From Candidatus Binatus soli (GTDB lineage Bacteria; Desulfobacterota; Binatia; Binatales; Binataceae), in assembly GCA_002479255.1 (NCBI GenBank), contig DLMJ01000016.1, forward strand, positions 1-64,000: a DNA stretch of 64,000 nt. The letters are read 5' to 3'. Positions 17,105-24,714 of the stretch are shown in pieces. Each line of letters begins with the position of its first letter. Positions within the stretch are counted from its first letter, which is position 1. The notes beneath the pieces were generated by a model, which made no database searches, was not told where the DNA came from, and saw only the letters and a list, made by a program, of their open reading frames with translations. A program made the translations under genes and the position numbers.

Positions 17105-17452
17105 TTGGCGGGAAAGCGGGGCGATAGTCGTGGCTGGGTCTCGCGCGAAGCGTTGATCAGAACGCTCGGTCAAGCGGACGCCGCGCGCGTCGTCGAGGTA
17201 CTCGGCGGCGAGAGAATTTATGTTCCGGCGGCCGCAGATCCGGCGTTTTCACGGCTGGCCGCGAGGCTCGGCGAAGAGATCGCGCGCAAGGTCTGCGCGG
17301 CGTTCGGAGGCCGCGTCACCTTCCCGCAGCGATTAGTGCCGCTAGACGAAGAGATCGGAAGGCTCCGGCGCGAGATGCTCACGCCCGTCGAAATCGCACG
17401 ACATTTGCACTGCGCTGAGCGATACGTTTACCTGGTTTTGTCCCGCCAGTGA
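17105..17452 (+). CDS. Mor/C-like phage transcription activator
   Basis: A 115-residue protein of the Mu Mor (middle operon regulator) family. The first half (EALIRTLGQADAARVVEVLGGERIYVP) is the dimerisation region. The second half (LGEEIARKVCAAFGGRVTFPQ ... LTPVEIARHLHCAERYVYLVLSR) ends in a helix-turn-helix. There is no upstream ATG, so the start is taken as TTG 17105. Mor activates phage middle genes by recruiting RNA polymerase. It is followed directly by a terminator and has no phage target operon left around it, so it is likely a leftover of a Mu-like prophage. It may still be intact. Confidence 0.75.
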   Translation: MAGKRGDSRGWVSREALIRTLGQADAARVVEVLGGERIYVPAAADPAFSRLAARLGEEIARKVCAAFGGRVTFPQRLVPLDEEIGRLRREMLTPVEIARHLHCAERYVYLVLSRQ

Positions 17453-17453
17453 G

Positions 17454-17473
17454 GCCCGAAGTCGGGGCTTTTT
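17454..17473 (+). terminator. Rho-independent terminator after the Mor-like gene
   Basis: A G/C stem (17454-17458 with 17463-17468, one bulge) with a four-base loop is followed by five T. It begins two bases after the stop codon of the Mor-like gene. Confidence 0.6.
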
Positions 17474-17572
17474 CGCGTCCTATTGTTAATTGATCGTAGA
17501 TGATCGTAAGCGAAGCTAATAGCGTCAGCGGCAATTTAGCAGCGGTTTCAGGCGATCACGAGCCGGGGGGCT

Positions 17573-17616
17573 GGCCAAACCAAGACGGCCGCGTGGCCAA
17601 ACCAAGACGGCCGTCA
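17573..17616. repeat. Two tandem copies of a 22-base unit
   Basis: A 19-base sequence (starting GGCCAAACCAAGACG) at 17573-17591 is repeated exactly at 17595-17613, period 22. It abuts the start of direct repeat copy 2. Possible remnant of a protein-binding or recombination site. Confidence 0.7.
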
Positions 17617-17716
17617 CATAGACCTGGCGGCCTTTGCTGACGAACCAGCTGGCTATGCGGCGGCCTGATTGCCCCAAGCACCCCGGCTTTCACGCTGTTC
17701 ACTGCCCGCGGGCGAA
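17613..17716 (+). repeat. Direct repeat copy 2 (degraded gene 3' end)
   Basis: Counterpart of 16471-16570. The shared frame reads HIDLAAFADEPAGYAAA-stop here and DIDLMALADESVGYAAA-stop in copy 1. The 21-base identical core starts at 17657. Upstream sequence differs from copy 1, so only the gene end is duplicated. Confidence 0.75.
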
Positions 17717-17957
17717 TAGAACCCGCCGCACCCCGGCGAATTTATCCGCTCTGAAGTTATCGAGCCGCCCCTGCGGTCGCCAGTCAGCCCGTTGCCGCCT
17801 TCTCGCGCGCCATCATCGCCGAATCGCCCCGCTTTCCCGCCACGCAGAGGATTACAAATCCCCTGATGCCATTTATCCCGCGACCACCCGGCTAATCTTG
17901 GCCTGACTTGGCCTGAACTGAGCGCCAAATTGCACCAATCGCTTTGAGGACGCGGCC

Positions 17958-18284
17958 TCAGGCGCGCTTGTACACGGAAAATTCCTGCTCGAGTTTCGCC
18001 ACCCGGTCCTGGATCGACGACAACCGCTGCATGCCAAGAAAAAACTGCACCAATTCATCGTGACCGGCCTGTCCGCCCGGGCTCGTCACCTCGACCAGCT
18101 CTTTGATGAGGCTCGGGAACTTCTCGCTCGGGATGTAGTAGTTCGCCCATCCGAAATTGCAATGGCGATGCAGAATCTTCGCGATTGTCTTTTCGAGAAG
18201 TTCTCGCCGGCCGCGTGCGTGCCCTTGTTCGTCGCTCAATGAATGCTCCCCTGCTTGCGATGGTTCCGATGTTCCCGCCGTCAC
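17958..18284 (-). CDS. Small conserved-looking protein of unknown function
   Basis: A 108-residue protein translated from GTG 18284, overlapping the stop of the YiiX-like gene by four bases (GTGA). This coupling supports the start over a longer upstream frame. Its core is amphipathic (LLEKTIAKILHRHCNFGWANYYIPSEKFPSLIKELVEV). The C-terminal ~30 residues (QRLSSIQDRVAKLEQEFSVYKR) form a heptad-like coiled coil. No family was recognised. It is the last gene of the rsmI-to-YiiX run. Confidence 0.65.
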   Translation of the reverse strand: MTAGTSEPSQAGEHSLSDEQGHARGRRELLEKTIAKILHRHCNFGWANYYIPSEKFPSLIKELVEVTSPGGQAGHDELVQFFLGMQRLSSIQDRVAKLEQEFSVYKRA

Positions 18285-19168
18285 GCGCCTTTCTTCACCG
18301 GCGCAGGTGGTGCGGCGTCGGCCCACGAAATCTTATGATAGTCGAAACGCATGTTCTCGATGATATTGAATTTGATGATCTCGAAATAGGGCGACAGATC
18401 GAAATCGCGCGGCGTGATCAGCGTCGGCGAGACCGTCCTGAGCGTGCCGTATTGCAACGCGCCGGCGGTCTTCGAGCCTATCGGCCACAGTCTGCGCCTG
18501 GGCGGCGGCGGCGGCAACTGCTCGTAGTTCGGCACGATCGGAAACTTGACGCGATTAAACGACGACGCGACCACGCTCGAACAGATGGCGCGCGTCGGCT
18601 CGCCGCTTCCGAACTGCAGCGCCCGGCGGCGAAAGCGCGGGGGCACCAGTTTCAACGGCAGAAAGTAGCGCGCCAGATCGATTACGTTGCGCAGATCGTA
18701 GGTATCGCCCACGCTGCGAATCGCCTCGTCCATCACTTCGGCCAGGTCCGCCGCCGACAGGTTGAACGGCCGGCACACGCGGATGTTGAAGTCGCGATAC
18801 TTGGCCAACGGCGAGAGCACCACGCCCGCCTCCACGATCGCCTCGACCATCAGGAAGTTCGCTTCCCCGCCGAATTGCGCGACCAGCGGCGCCTTCATCT
18901 CGGGATCGCGCCGAATCGGCTCGTCACCGACGTACAACGCCGAGTGCGACCACGAGCTTTGCGTCAGGTACTTGATGCATTCGCTGATTCGCTCGTTTCC
19001 CTCCACCAATACGACGTCGCCCTTGCGAATGTGACGCTTGAGCGCGGCAATGTCGTTCGGGATGTGGAGCGCGTAACTCTTGAGAGGCTTGGTGAGCAGA
19101 CCGACGGCCCAATCGCTCATCCGGTCCAGCAACCAGGAAACGATCCGAGATTTCTCGCGCCGAGCCAT
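18281..19168 (-). CDS. YiiX/YebB-like permuted NlpC/P60 papain-fold amidase
   Basis: A 295-residue protein of the YaeF/YiiX (C92) type, a circularly permuted papain-like fold acting on amide bonds in lipids or cell-wall material. The catalytic His is His75 in SSWSHSALYVG; KGDVVLVEGNERISECIKYLTQ before it is typical. The Cys lies in ICSSVVASSF near residue 200. The N-terminal 30 residues (IVSWLLDRMSDWAVGLLTK) are amphipathic and may attach to a membrane; there is no lipobox. The family assignment is good, the substrate unknown. Confidence 0.8.
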   Translation of the reverse strand: MARREKSRIVSWLLDRMSDWAVGLLTKPLKSYALHIPNDIAALKRHIRKGDVVLVEGNERISECIKYLTQSSWSHSALYVGDEPIRRDPEMKAPLVAQFGGEANFLMVEAIVEAGVVLSPLAKYRDFNIRVCRPFNLSAADLAEVMDEAIRSVGDTYDLRNVIDLARYFLPLKLVPPRFRRRALQFGSGEPTRAICSSVVASSFNRVKFPIVPNYEQLPPPPPRRRLWPIGSKTAGALQYGTLRTVSPTLITPRDFDLSPYFEIIKFNIIENMRFDYHKISWADAAPPAPVKKGA

Positions 19169-19203
19169 TTCAGCCCAGTTCCCCTGTTCGCGTCGAACCT
19201 CGA

Positions 19204-20280
19204 TCAGGTCTTGAACTGCCCCACGATTGCGTAGAACGGTACGTTCAGCGTCGCCTGATCCGGGTCGTCCGTCTTGATCGTCAAATTCCCCCGCAGCTGC
19301 CCGTCGGGTGTGCCATGCCTGAGCGTAACCGTCACCTTGTATTCCTTGCCCGGCGTGACCGGCTCCGCGGTCGCGGCGACGGCCGGGCTGCTGCTCGATA
19401 CCTCGAGTACCTTTACCGGATGGGGACCCTGATTGCTCAGCTTGAAAATTCTCACGATGTCCTGGCCGCGCGGAACGATACCGAACGAAACCTGCGTGGG
19501 ATCGACATTCAAATCTCCCGTCACGGTTCCGAACACGTCAACCTGCAACGGCACGCGATTGGTTGTGATCTTGATCGTGTCGTCGAACTGCCCCACCGGC
19601 ATCGTTTTGAGCAGCGATACCTTGAGCAGCGCGCCCGGCTTGCCGTCGGGACGCTTTCCCTGCACCACCTTGATCGAAGAATTCGAGTTGCTCACCGGAC
19701 CGACCTGGAACGGCTCACGCCCCGGATTGAGATCGTTGACCACCACCTCCCTGGTGTCCTGGGTCCCCTTCCTCACGTTGCCAAATGAGATTTCAGCCGG
19801 CTGCGCCTCGACCTGCTTCTTGACGATCCCCTGCATCGTCATCGCGACCTGTGGATTGTCGGGATCGTTGGTGAGCGCGGTGATGGTGCGCACCTGGTGA
19901 CCCTTCTGAAAGTGCGTGTCGAAGGAGACGGCGATTTCGCTCTCGTCGCCCGGCGCGATGTGCATCTTCGAGGGATTTCCCGTCGTGCATCCGCATGAGG
20001 TCTTCACGCCGCGAATATCCAGATAGCCCTGGCCGTTGTTTTTGATCGTGAAGGTGTGACTGACCATCGTGCCTTCGAGCGCGGCGCCGAAATCGTACAG
20101 CGGATTGGCGACCACTGCCTTGGGCGCGCGGCCCGGAGGTGCGCTGTTGCCGCCGGGAATCAGCGGATTCATGCCCTCCTGCGCCGCAGCCGGCACGCTC
20201 GCGATCACCCCGATTATCAGTGCAAGAAATGCTCGTTTAATTTTTTTCAAGTTCTTTATCCGACTCATGGGCCGAGGCAT
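19204..20280 (-). CDS. Exported DUF1573-domain protein
   Basis: A 358-residue secreted protein with a signal peptide (KRAFLALIIGVIASVPAAA, cut after AQ). Ig-like DUF1573/ASH-type modules follow. The first has the signature VKTSCGCTTGNPSKMHIAPGDESEI; the second and third start AEISFGNVRKG and VSFGIVPRGQ. I chose ATG 20280 because GGAGAGG lies just upstream; ATG 20268 is an alternative. The role is unknown; members are periplasmic or surface proteins. It shares the choice-of-anchor style of beta module with the two Thr-rich proteins earlier in the window but is not closely similar. Confidence 0.8.
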   Translation of the reverse strand: MPRPMSRIKNLKKIKRAFLALIIGVIASVPAAAQEGMNPLIPGGNSAPPGRAPKAVVANPLYDFGAALEGTMVSHTFTIKNNGQGYLDIRGVKTSCGCTTGNPSKMHIAPGDESEIAVSFDTHFQKGHQVRTITALTNDPDNPQVAMTMQGIVKKQVEAQPAEISFGNVRKGTQDTREVVVNDLNPGREPFQVGPVSNSNSSIKVVQGKRPDGKPGALLKVSLLKTMPVGQFDDTIKITTNRVPLQVDVFGTVTGDLNVDPTQVSFGIVPRGQDIVRIFKLSNQGPHPVKVLEVSSSSPAVAATAEPVTPGKEYKVTVTLRHGTPDGQLRGNLTIKTDDPDQATLNVPFYAIVGQFKT

Positions 20281-20327
20281 GACGCCTCTCCACTGGGCTC
20301 TATCAAGCATGGCGCGGAGCGTTGCGG

Positions 20328-21713
20328 TCAAGAGGCCTTGCTCACCGGCGCGTGATGCGCGGCTTCGGGCTCGGCCGGTACATAGCGGCTTAGAAAATCG
20401 GTGGAGAATTCGCCGCGATTGAAATCCGGATCCTGCAGAATCTTCAGATGCAGCGGGATGTTGGTCTTGATGCCGTCGATTACATACTCGCGCAGCGCCG
20501 CCTTGGCCCGCGCGATCACTTCGGGCCGCGTCTCGGCATGCACTATCAGCTTTGCGATCAGCGGATCGTACTGCACCGGCACGCGATAGCCGTCGTACAG
20601 CGCCGTCTCCACGCGCACGCCCAGCCCGCCCGGCGGATGATGATTGGTCACCACGCCCGGCGAGGGAATGTGACGCTCCGGATCTTCGGCATAGATGCGA
20701 AACTCCATCGACGCACCGTCGAACTTCACCTGCCGCTGCTTCAGCCCAAGCTTCTCACCCATCGCCATCCGGATACTTTCCTTCACCAGGTCAACCCCCG
20801 TGACCATCTCGGTCACGCCGTGCTCGACCTGGATCCGGGTGTTCATTTCTATAAAATAAAATACGCCGCCGCCCGCCAGCAGAAATTCCACCGTGCCGAC
20901 GTTCGAATAGCCGACCACCTCGGCCGCGCGCACCGCCGCCTTGCCCATCTTTTCGCGCAGCCGGGCGGTCAGAATCGGGCACGGCGATTCCTCGATCAGC
21001 TTCTGATGACGGCGCTGAATCGAGCAGTCGCGCTCGCCAAGATGAATCGCGTTGCGGTGCAGGTCGGCAAGAATCTGGAACTCGACGTGACGCACTCGCT
21101 CCAGGTATTTCTCCAGGTACATCTTGCGCGAGTTGAACGACAACTCGGATTCCCCCTGCGCCTGCGGAAACAGGCGCGTCAGCTCTGCTCCATCGCGAAC
21201 GATTCGCATCCCCTTGCCGCCGCCGCCCGCCGCCGCCTTGATCAGCACCGGGTAGCCCAGCCGCTTCGCGTCCGCTTGCGCCTCCCGCAACTCCGTAACT
21301 CCAGTGCCCTCGCTGCCCGGCAGAACAGGCACGCCCGCGCGCTTCATGATTCGCCGTGCGCGCGGCTTGTCGCCCATCAGCCTGATATGACGCGCCCGCG
21401 GACCCACGAAGCTCAGCCCCGAGCGCTGGCATGCCTCCGCGAAGTCGCCATTCTCGGACAGAAAGCCGTAGCCCGGATGCACCGCGTCGGCGCCGAAGGT
21501 GGTGGCCGCGCTTAGAATCGCCGGGATGTTCATGTAGCTGTCTTCAGCAGCCGGCGGTCCGATGCATACCGACTCGTCCGCCATCCGCACGTGCAGCGCG
21601 TCCTTGTCCGCCGTGGAGTAAACCGCCACCGTCGAAATCCCCAGCTCGCGGCATGCGCGGATTATCCGGATTGCGATTGTCCCGCGATTTGCGACCAGCA
21701 GTTTCTTGAACAT
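20328..21713 (-). CDS. accC: Acetyl-CoA carboxylase biotin carboxylase subunit
   Basis: A 461-residue ATP-grasp enzyme that carboxylates biotin on BCCP, starting fatty acid synthesis. The N-domain is FKKLLVANRGTIAIRIIRAC and the P-loop GGGGKGMRIV. ERDCSIQRRHQKLIEESP and EMNTRIQVEHGVTEMVTG carry the catalytic Glu/Arg. The usual Pro in QVEHPVTE is Gly here. Residues ~450-461 (AHHAPVSKAS) are a short tail. It follows accB after 19 bases. A pyruvate or other acyl-CoA carboxylase subunit is a less likely alternative given accB next door. Confidence 0.93.
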   Translation of the reverse strand: MFKKLLVANRGTIAIRIIRACRELGISTVAVYSTADKDALHVRMADESVCIGPPAAEDSYMNIPAILSAATTFGADAVHPGYGFLSENGDFAEACQRSGLSFVGPRARHIRLMGDKPRARRIMKRAGVPVLPGSEGTGVTELREAQADAKRLGYPVLIKAAAGGGGKGMRIVRDGAELTRLFPQAQGESELSFNSRKMYLEKYLERVRHVEFQILADLHRNAIHLGERDCSIQRRHQKLIEESPCPILTARLREKMGKAAVRAAEVVGYSNVGTVEFLLAGGGVFYFIEMNTRIQVEHGVTEMVTGVDLVKESIRMAMGEKLGLKQRQVKFDGASMEFRIYAEDPERHIPSPGVVTNHHPPGGLGVRVETALYDGYRVPVQYDPLIAKLIVHAETRPEVIARAKAALREYVIDGIKTNIPLHLKILQDPDFNRGEFSTDFLSRYVPAEPEAAHHAPVSKAS

Positions 21714-21732
21714 CGACGAGCGCTCCGCCTTC

Positions 21733-22230
21733 TCAAATCACTTCGATGATCATCAGCGGCTGACCGTACTCAATAGGATTGCCATTCTCGGCGATGATTC
21801 TTACCACCCGCCCCGCTGCCGGCGATTCGATCTCGTTCATCATCTTCATCGCCTCGATGATGCACAGCGGCTGGCCCTTGCGCACCGAGGATCCTTCCTC
21901 GACGAATGGCGCCGCGTCCGGCGAGCCGGCCCGGTAAAACGTACCCACCATCGGGCTTTCGATCAGCTTCTGATTCGGCGCCAGCTCGATTCTGCCCGCC
22001 GCCTTCGAGCCTTCCTCTTCGGTCGCCTCCACGTGCCTCATCGCCATCTTGATCGGCGAGCCCGCGCGCGCCGCCACGTGCGCCTCCGAACCCGCCTCGG
22101 TCACGTCCACCGACGCGCGCCCGCCGCCGCGGACCAGCCGCACCTTGCCCTTCTTGTCTTCTATCTCGAGCTCAACCAGCCCGTAGTCGCGCATCAGGAC
22201 CAGAAGGGTTTTCAGTTCGCGTACTTCCAT
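21733..22230 (-). CDS. accB: Biotin carboxyl carrier protein of acetyl-CoA carboxylase
   Basis: A 165-residue BCCP. The N-terminal helix (VRELKTLLVLMRDYGLVELEIED) binds biotin carboxylase. An Ala/Glu-rich linker leads to the biotinyl domain (ESPMVGTFYRAGSPDAAPFV). The biotinylated residue is Lys129 in EAMKMMNEI. The start at 22230 has a GGAGAGC Shine-Dalgarno; the open frame upstream does not resemble BCCP. Sits between aroQ and accC, the common bacterial order. Confidence 0.95.
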   Translation of the reverse strand: MEVRELKTLLVLMRDYGLVELEIEDKKGKVRLVRGGGRASVDVTEAGSEAHVAARAGSPIKMAMRHVEATEEEGSKAAGRIELAPNQKLIESPMVGTFYRAGSPDAAPFVEEGSSVRKGQPLCIIEAMKMMNEIESPAAGRVVRIIAENGNPIEYGQPLMIIEVI

Positions 22231-22293
22231 CTGCTCTCCGTGTCTTTCCGCAACGACGACTCGCCTGCGCGCTTGATCGTTGGCCGGCATCGC

Positions 22294-22812
22294 TCATGCG
22301 CTCCGTCGGCGCGACTCCTGGGCCATCGTGCGCGCGGCTCTGAGAGCCAGGCTATAGCTCTCGGCGCCAAATCCCATGATTCGACCGTGCGCGATGTCCG
22401 AAATCGTCGAATGATGCCGAAACGCCTCGCGCCGATACACGTTGGACAGATGCACTTCGATCACCGGGATGTTCACTGCCTGTATCGCGTCGCGAATCGC
22501 AATGCTGGTGTGCGTATATGCGCCGGGATTGATGATTAGTACGTCGCACTTGCCGCGCGCCTTCTGAATTCGCTCGACGATCCCGCCTTCGCTGTTCGAC
22601 TGAAACGTCTCAACCTTCATCTCGAGTTCGCGTCCCAGTTGCTTGAGTTCCTTGTTGATATCAGCGAGGTGGGTTCGGCCGTAAATTTCCGGCTCGCGTT
22701 CGCCGAGCAGATTCAGGTTGGGTCCATGGACCACCAGCACCGCAATCGGGCCGTTTGCGCCACCCGATGCGGCCTGACCAGCCATTTGCCGGGCCTTAGG
22801 CCTCATCGCCAT
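22294..22812 (-). CDS. aroQ: Type II 3-dehydroquinate dehydratase
   Basis: A 172-residue shikimate-pathway enzyme that dehydrates 3-dehydroquinate. Motifs are HGPNLNLLGEREPEIYG at the start, the lid Tyr/Arg region, SNSEGGIVERIQKA, INPGAYTHTSIAIRDAI and EVHLSNVYRREAFRHHS with the catalytic His. The N-terminus is longer than usual by about 25 residues. ATG 22812 is preferred because GGAGCGGGG precedes it. The gene lies between rsmI and accB. Confidence 0.95.
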   Translation of the reverse strand: MAMRPKARQMAGQAASGGANGPIAVLVVHGPNLNLLGEREPEIYGRTHLADINKELKQLGRELEMKVETFQSNSEGGIVERIQKARGKCDVLIINPGAYTHTSIAIRDAIQAVNIPVIEVHLSNVYRREAFRHHSTISDIAHGRIMGFGAESYSLALRAARTMAQESRRRSA

Positions 22813-22890
22813 CCCCGCTCCGCTCCTCGCTTTCATTGAACCGCACCCTCGATGCGACTGCAAGCGCGGGGATAGGATGCTGTCCACCGG

Positions 22891-23790
22891 TCACTCATCA
22901 CTGGACTCATCAGAGCGCGATTTGAGGGCATTCTGGTACACTTCGCGACGCCCCATCCCCGTCAGCCGCGCGATCACCGCGCTCGCCTGCTTGAGCCCAA
23001 GTCCCGCCTCACGCAGAACTTCGAGCGCTTCAGCCACGTCAACGGTGACCGAACCCGCGTCCGCGCCGGCGGTGCTCGACGTATCGGGCGCGCCTGCGAC
23101 GATGATCGTGATCTCTCCGAGCGCGGGCTTCGCGCGAAAACGGCGTTCCAGTTCAGCCAGCGTCCCGCGCACCGTCGCCTCGTAAGTCTTGGTGATTTCG
23201 CTCACCACCGCCGCATCCCGCGATTCTCCGAATGCGGCCGTCATCTCACCGAGCGTATCGGCCAGCCGGCGCGCCGCCTCGTAGAAAACCATCGTGCGCG
23301 GCTCGCGGCGGAGTTCTTCCAGCGCGCTGCGCCGCGCCGCGTCGCGTGCCGGGATAAATCCCTCGAACGTGAACCTGTCGGTCGGGATTCCGGCGATCGA
23401 CAGCGCTGCGATTGCCGCCGACGCTCCCGGCACCGCGATCACGCGCACGTTTGCCTCCCACGCCGCCCGCACCAGTCGAAAGCCCGGATCCGAAATCGCC
23501 GGCGTGCCCGCATCGGTGACGAGCGCGATTTTTTCTCCCGCCTTCAGCCTCGCGATCAGCTCCGGCACGCGCCGCTCCTCGTTATGCTCGAAGTGGCTGA
23601 CGGTGGGCGTGCGAATCTGATGACGCGCGAGCATCCGCCCGGTTCGCCGGGTGTCCTCGCATGCGATCAGGCTGACCTCCTCGAGCGTGCGAATCGCGCG
23701 CGCGGAAATGTCGTCTGGATTGCCGATCGGCGTCGCGACTACGTACAGAATTCCGACAGCGTCGGTTTGTTTATTTGCGCGCCGAGACAT
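22891..23790 (-). CDS. rsmI: 16S rRNA (cytidine-1402-2'-O)-methyltransferase
   Basis: A 299-residue SAM-dependent tetrapyrrole-methylase-fold enzyme that modifies C1402 of 16S rRNA in the decoding centre. Motifs: GILYVVATPIGNPDDIS at the N-terminus, ACEDTRRTGRML, FEHNEERRVPELI, ALVTDAGTPAISDPG and VPGASAAIAALSIAG. The C-terminal ~60 residues (LREAGLGLKQASAVIARLTG) are the usual helical domain. It heads the minus-strand run that continues into aroQ and accBC. Confidence 0.95.
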   Translation of the reverse strand: MSRRANKQTDAVGILYVVATPIGNPDDISARAIRTLEEVSLIACEDTRRTGRMLARHQIRTPTVSHFEHNEERRVPELIARLKAGEKIALVTDAGTPAISDPGFRLVRAAWEANVRVIAVPGASAAIAALSIAGIPTDRFTFEGFIPARDAARRSALEELRREPRTMVFYEAARRLADTLGEMTAAFGESRDAAVVSEITKTYEATVRGTLAELERRFRAKPALGEITIIVAGAPDTSSTAGADAGSVTVDVAEALEVLREAGLGLKQASAVIARLTGMGRREVYQNALKSRSDESSDE

Positions 23791-23829
23791 TAGAGTTCAA
23801 AATTACTATTCGCCCCCGGAGTAATCAGC

Positions 23830-24693
23830 GTGGCCGAAGGCAAAGCTACTCTCCTCATCTCATGCATCGACCGTCCCGGCATCATAGCCCGCGTCGCCAC
23901 CCACCTGTTCGCTCTCGGATGCAATATTATCACCTCCGACCAGTACTCCGACGACGAGGACGGCCACTTCTTCTGGCGCGTCCACTTCGAAAGCCTGCGA
24001 CTCCCCGTCAGCGAGCTGTCCAAAGAACTCGACGCGTCGATGCCGTCGCTGCTGCCGTGGGAGCGGCTCAAGTGGGATCTCTTCGACGCCGCCAAGCGGG
24101 ACCGGATTGTCATCATGGTTTCGCGCCTGCCGCACTGCATGATGGATCTGCTGAGCCGCCATCGTTTCGGCGAGCTCGACGGCGACGTGGTCGGCGTGGT
24201 CAGCAATCATCCCGATCTCGAACCGCTCGCGCGCCCGTTCGAGGCGCCCTTCACGGTCATCGCGGTCGCGAAGGATCGCAAATCGGAGTCTGAAGCCGCA
24301 CTGCTGAAGCATCTCGCCGGACTCCGTGCGGACACCGTCGTGCTCGCGCGCTACATGCAGGTGCTGTCGGGCGAATTTCTTCGCGCGTGGAACAAGCCGA
24401 CCATCAACATTCACCACAGCTTCCTGCCCGCCTTCGCCGGCCAGCGGCCGCACAAGCAGGCGCACGACCGCGGCGTCAAGCTAATCGGCGCGACCGCGCA
24501 CTACGTGACCGAAGAGCTCGACGCCGGCCCGATAATCGCCCAGGCCACCGCGCCGATGACGCATCGCGACACCGTCGCCGACCTGGCGCGCAAGGGCAAG
24601 GATCTCGAAGTGATGGTCCTGGCAAAGGCCGTGCGCGCCCACCTCAAAAAGCAGGTGCTGCTGCACCACAACCGCACGATCGTTTTCGAGTAA
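23830..24693 (+). CDS. purU: Formyltetrahydrofolate deformylase
   Basis: A 287-residue enzyme that hydrolyses 10-formyl-THF to formate and THF, balancing C1 pools. The N-terminal ACT domain reads LLISCIDRPGIIARVATHLFALGCNI. The C-terminal formyltransferase fold has the catalytic residues in INIHHSFLPAFAG and GVKLIGATAHYVTEELDAGPII. It starts at GTG 23830 with GGAG eight bases before. It is transcribed divergently from rsmI and converges on nuoN. Confidence 0.94.
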   Translation: MAEGKATLLISCIDRPGIIARVATHLFALGCNIITSDQYSDDEDGHFFWRVHFESLRLPVSELSKELDASMPSLLPWERLKWDLFDAAKRDRIVIMVSRLPHCMMDLLSRHRFGELDGDVVGVVSNHPDLEPLARPFEAPFTVIAVAKDRKSESEAALLKHLAGLRADTVVLARYMQVLSGEFLRAWNKPTINIHHSFLPAFAGQRPHKQAHDRGVKLIGATAHYVTEELDAGPIIAQATAPMTHRDTVADLARKGKDLEVMVLAKAVRAHLKKQVLLHHNRTIVFE

Positions 24694-24714
24694 CGAGTAA
24701 TCCCCGGCCTCCGC

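Larger units (their letters stand above)
17474..17957. other. Gene-free stretch at the right of the island
   Basis: Apart from the tandem 22-mer and repeat copy 2, I see no gene here; open frames in it lack signatures. It ends where the minus-strand housekeeping run begins and probably marks the right edge of the phage-derived insertion. Confidence 0.5.

Noticed and set aside
17845..17875. Possible tRNA-derived attachment site (GGATTACAAATCCCC)
   Set aside because: No acceptor stem or tRNA body, and no integrase gene nearby.
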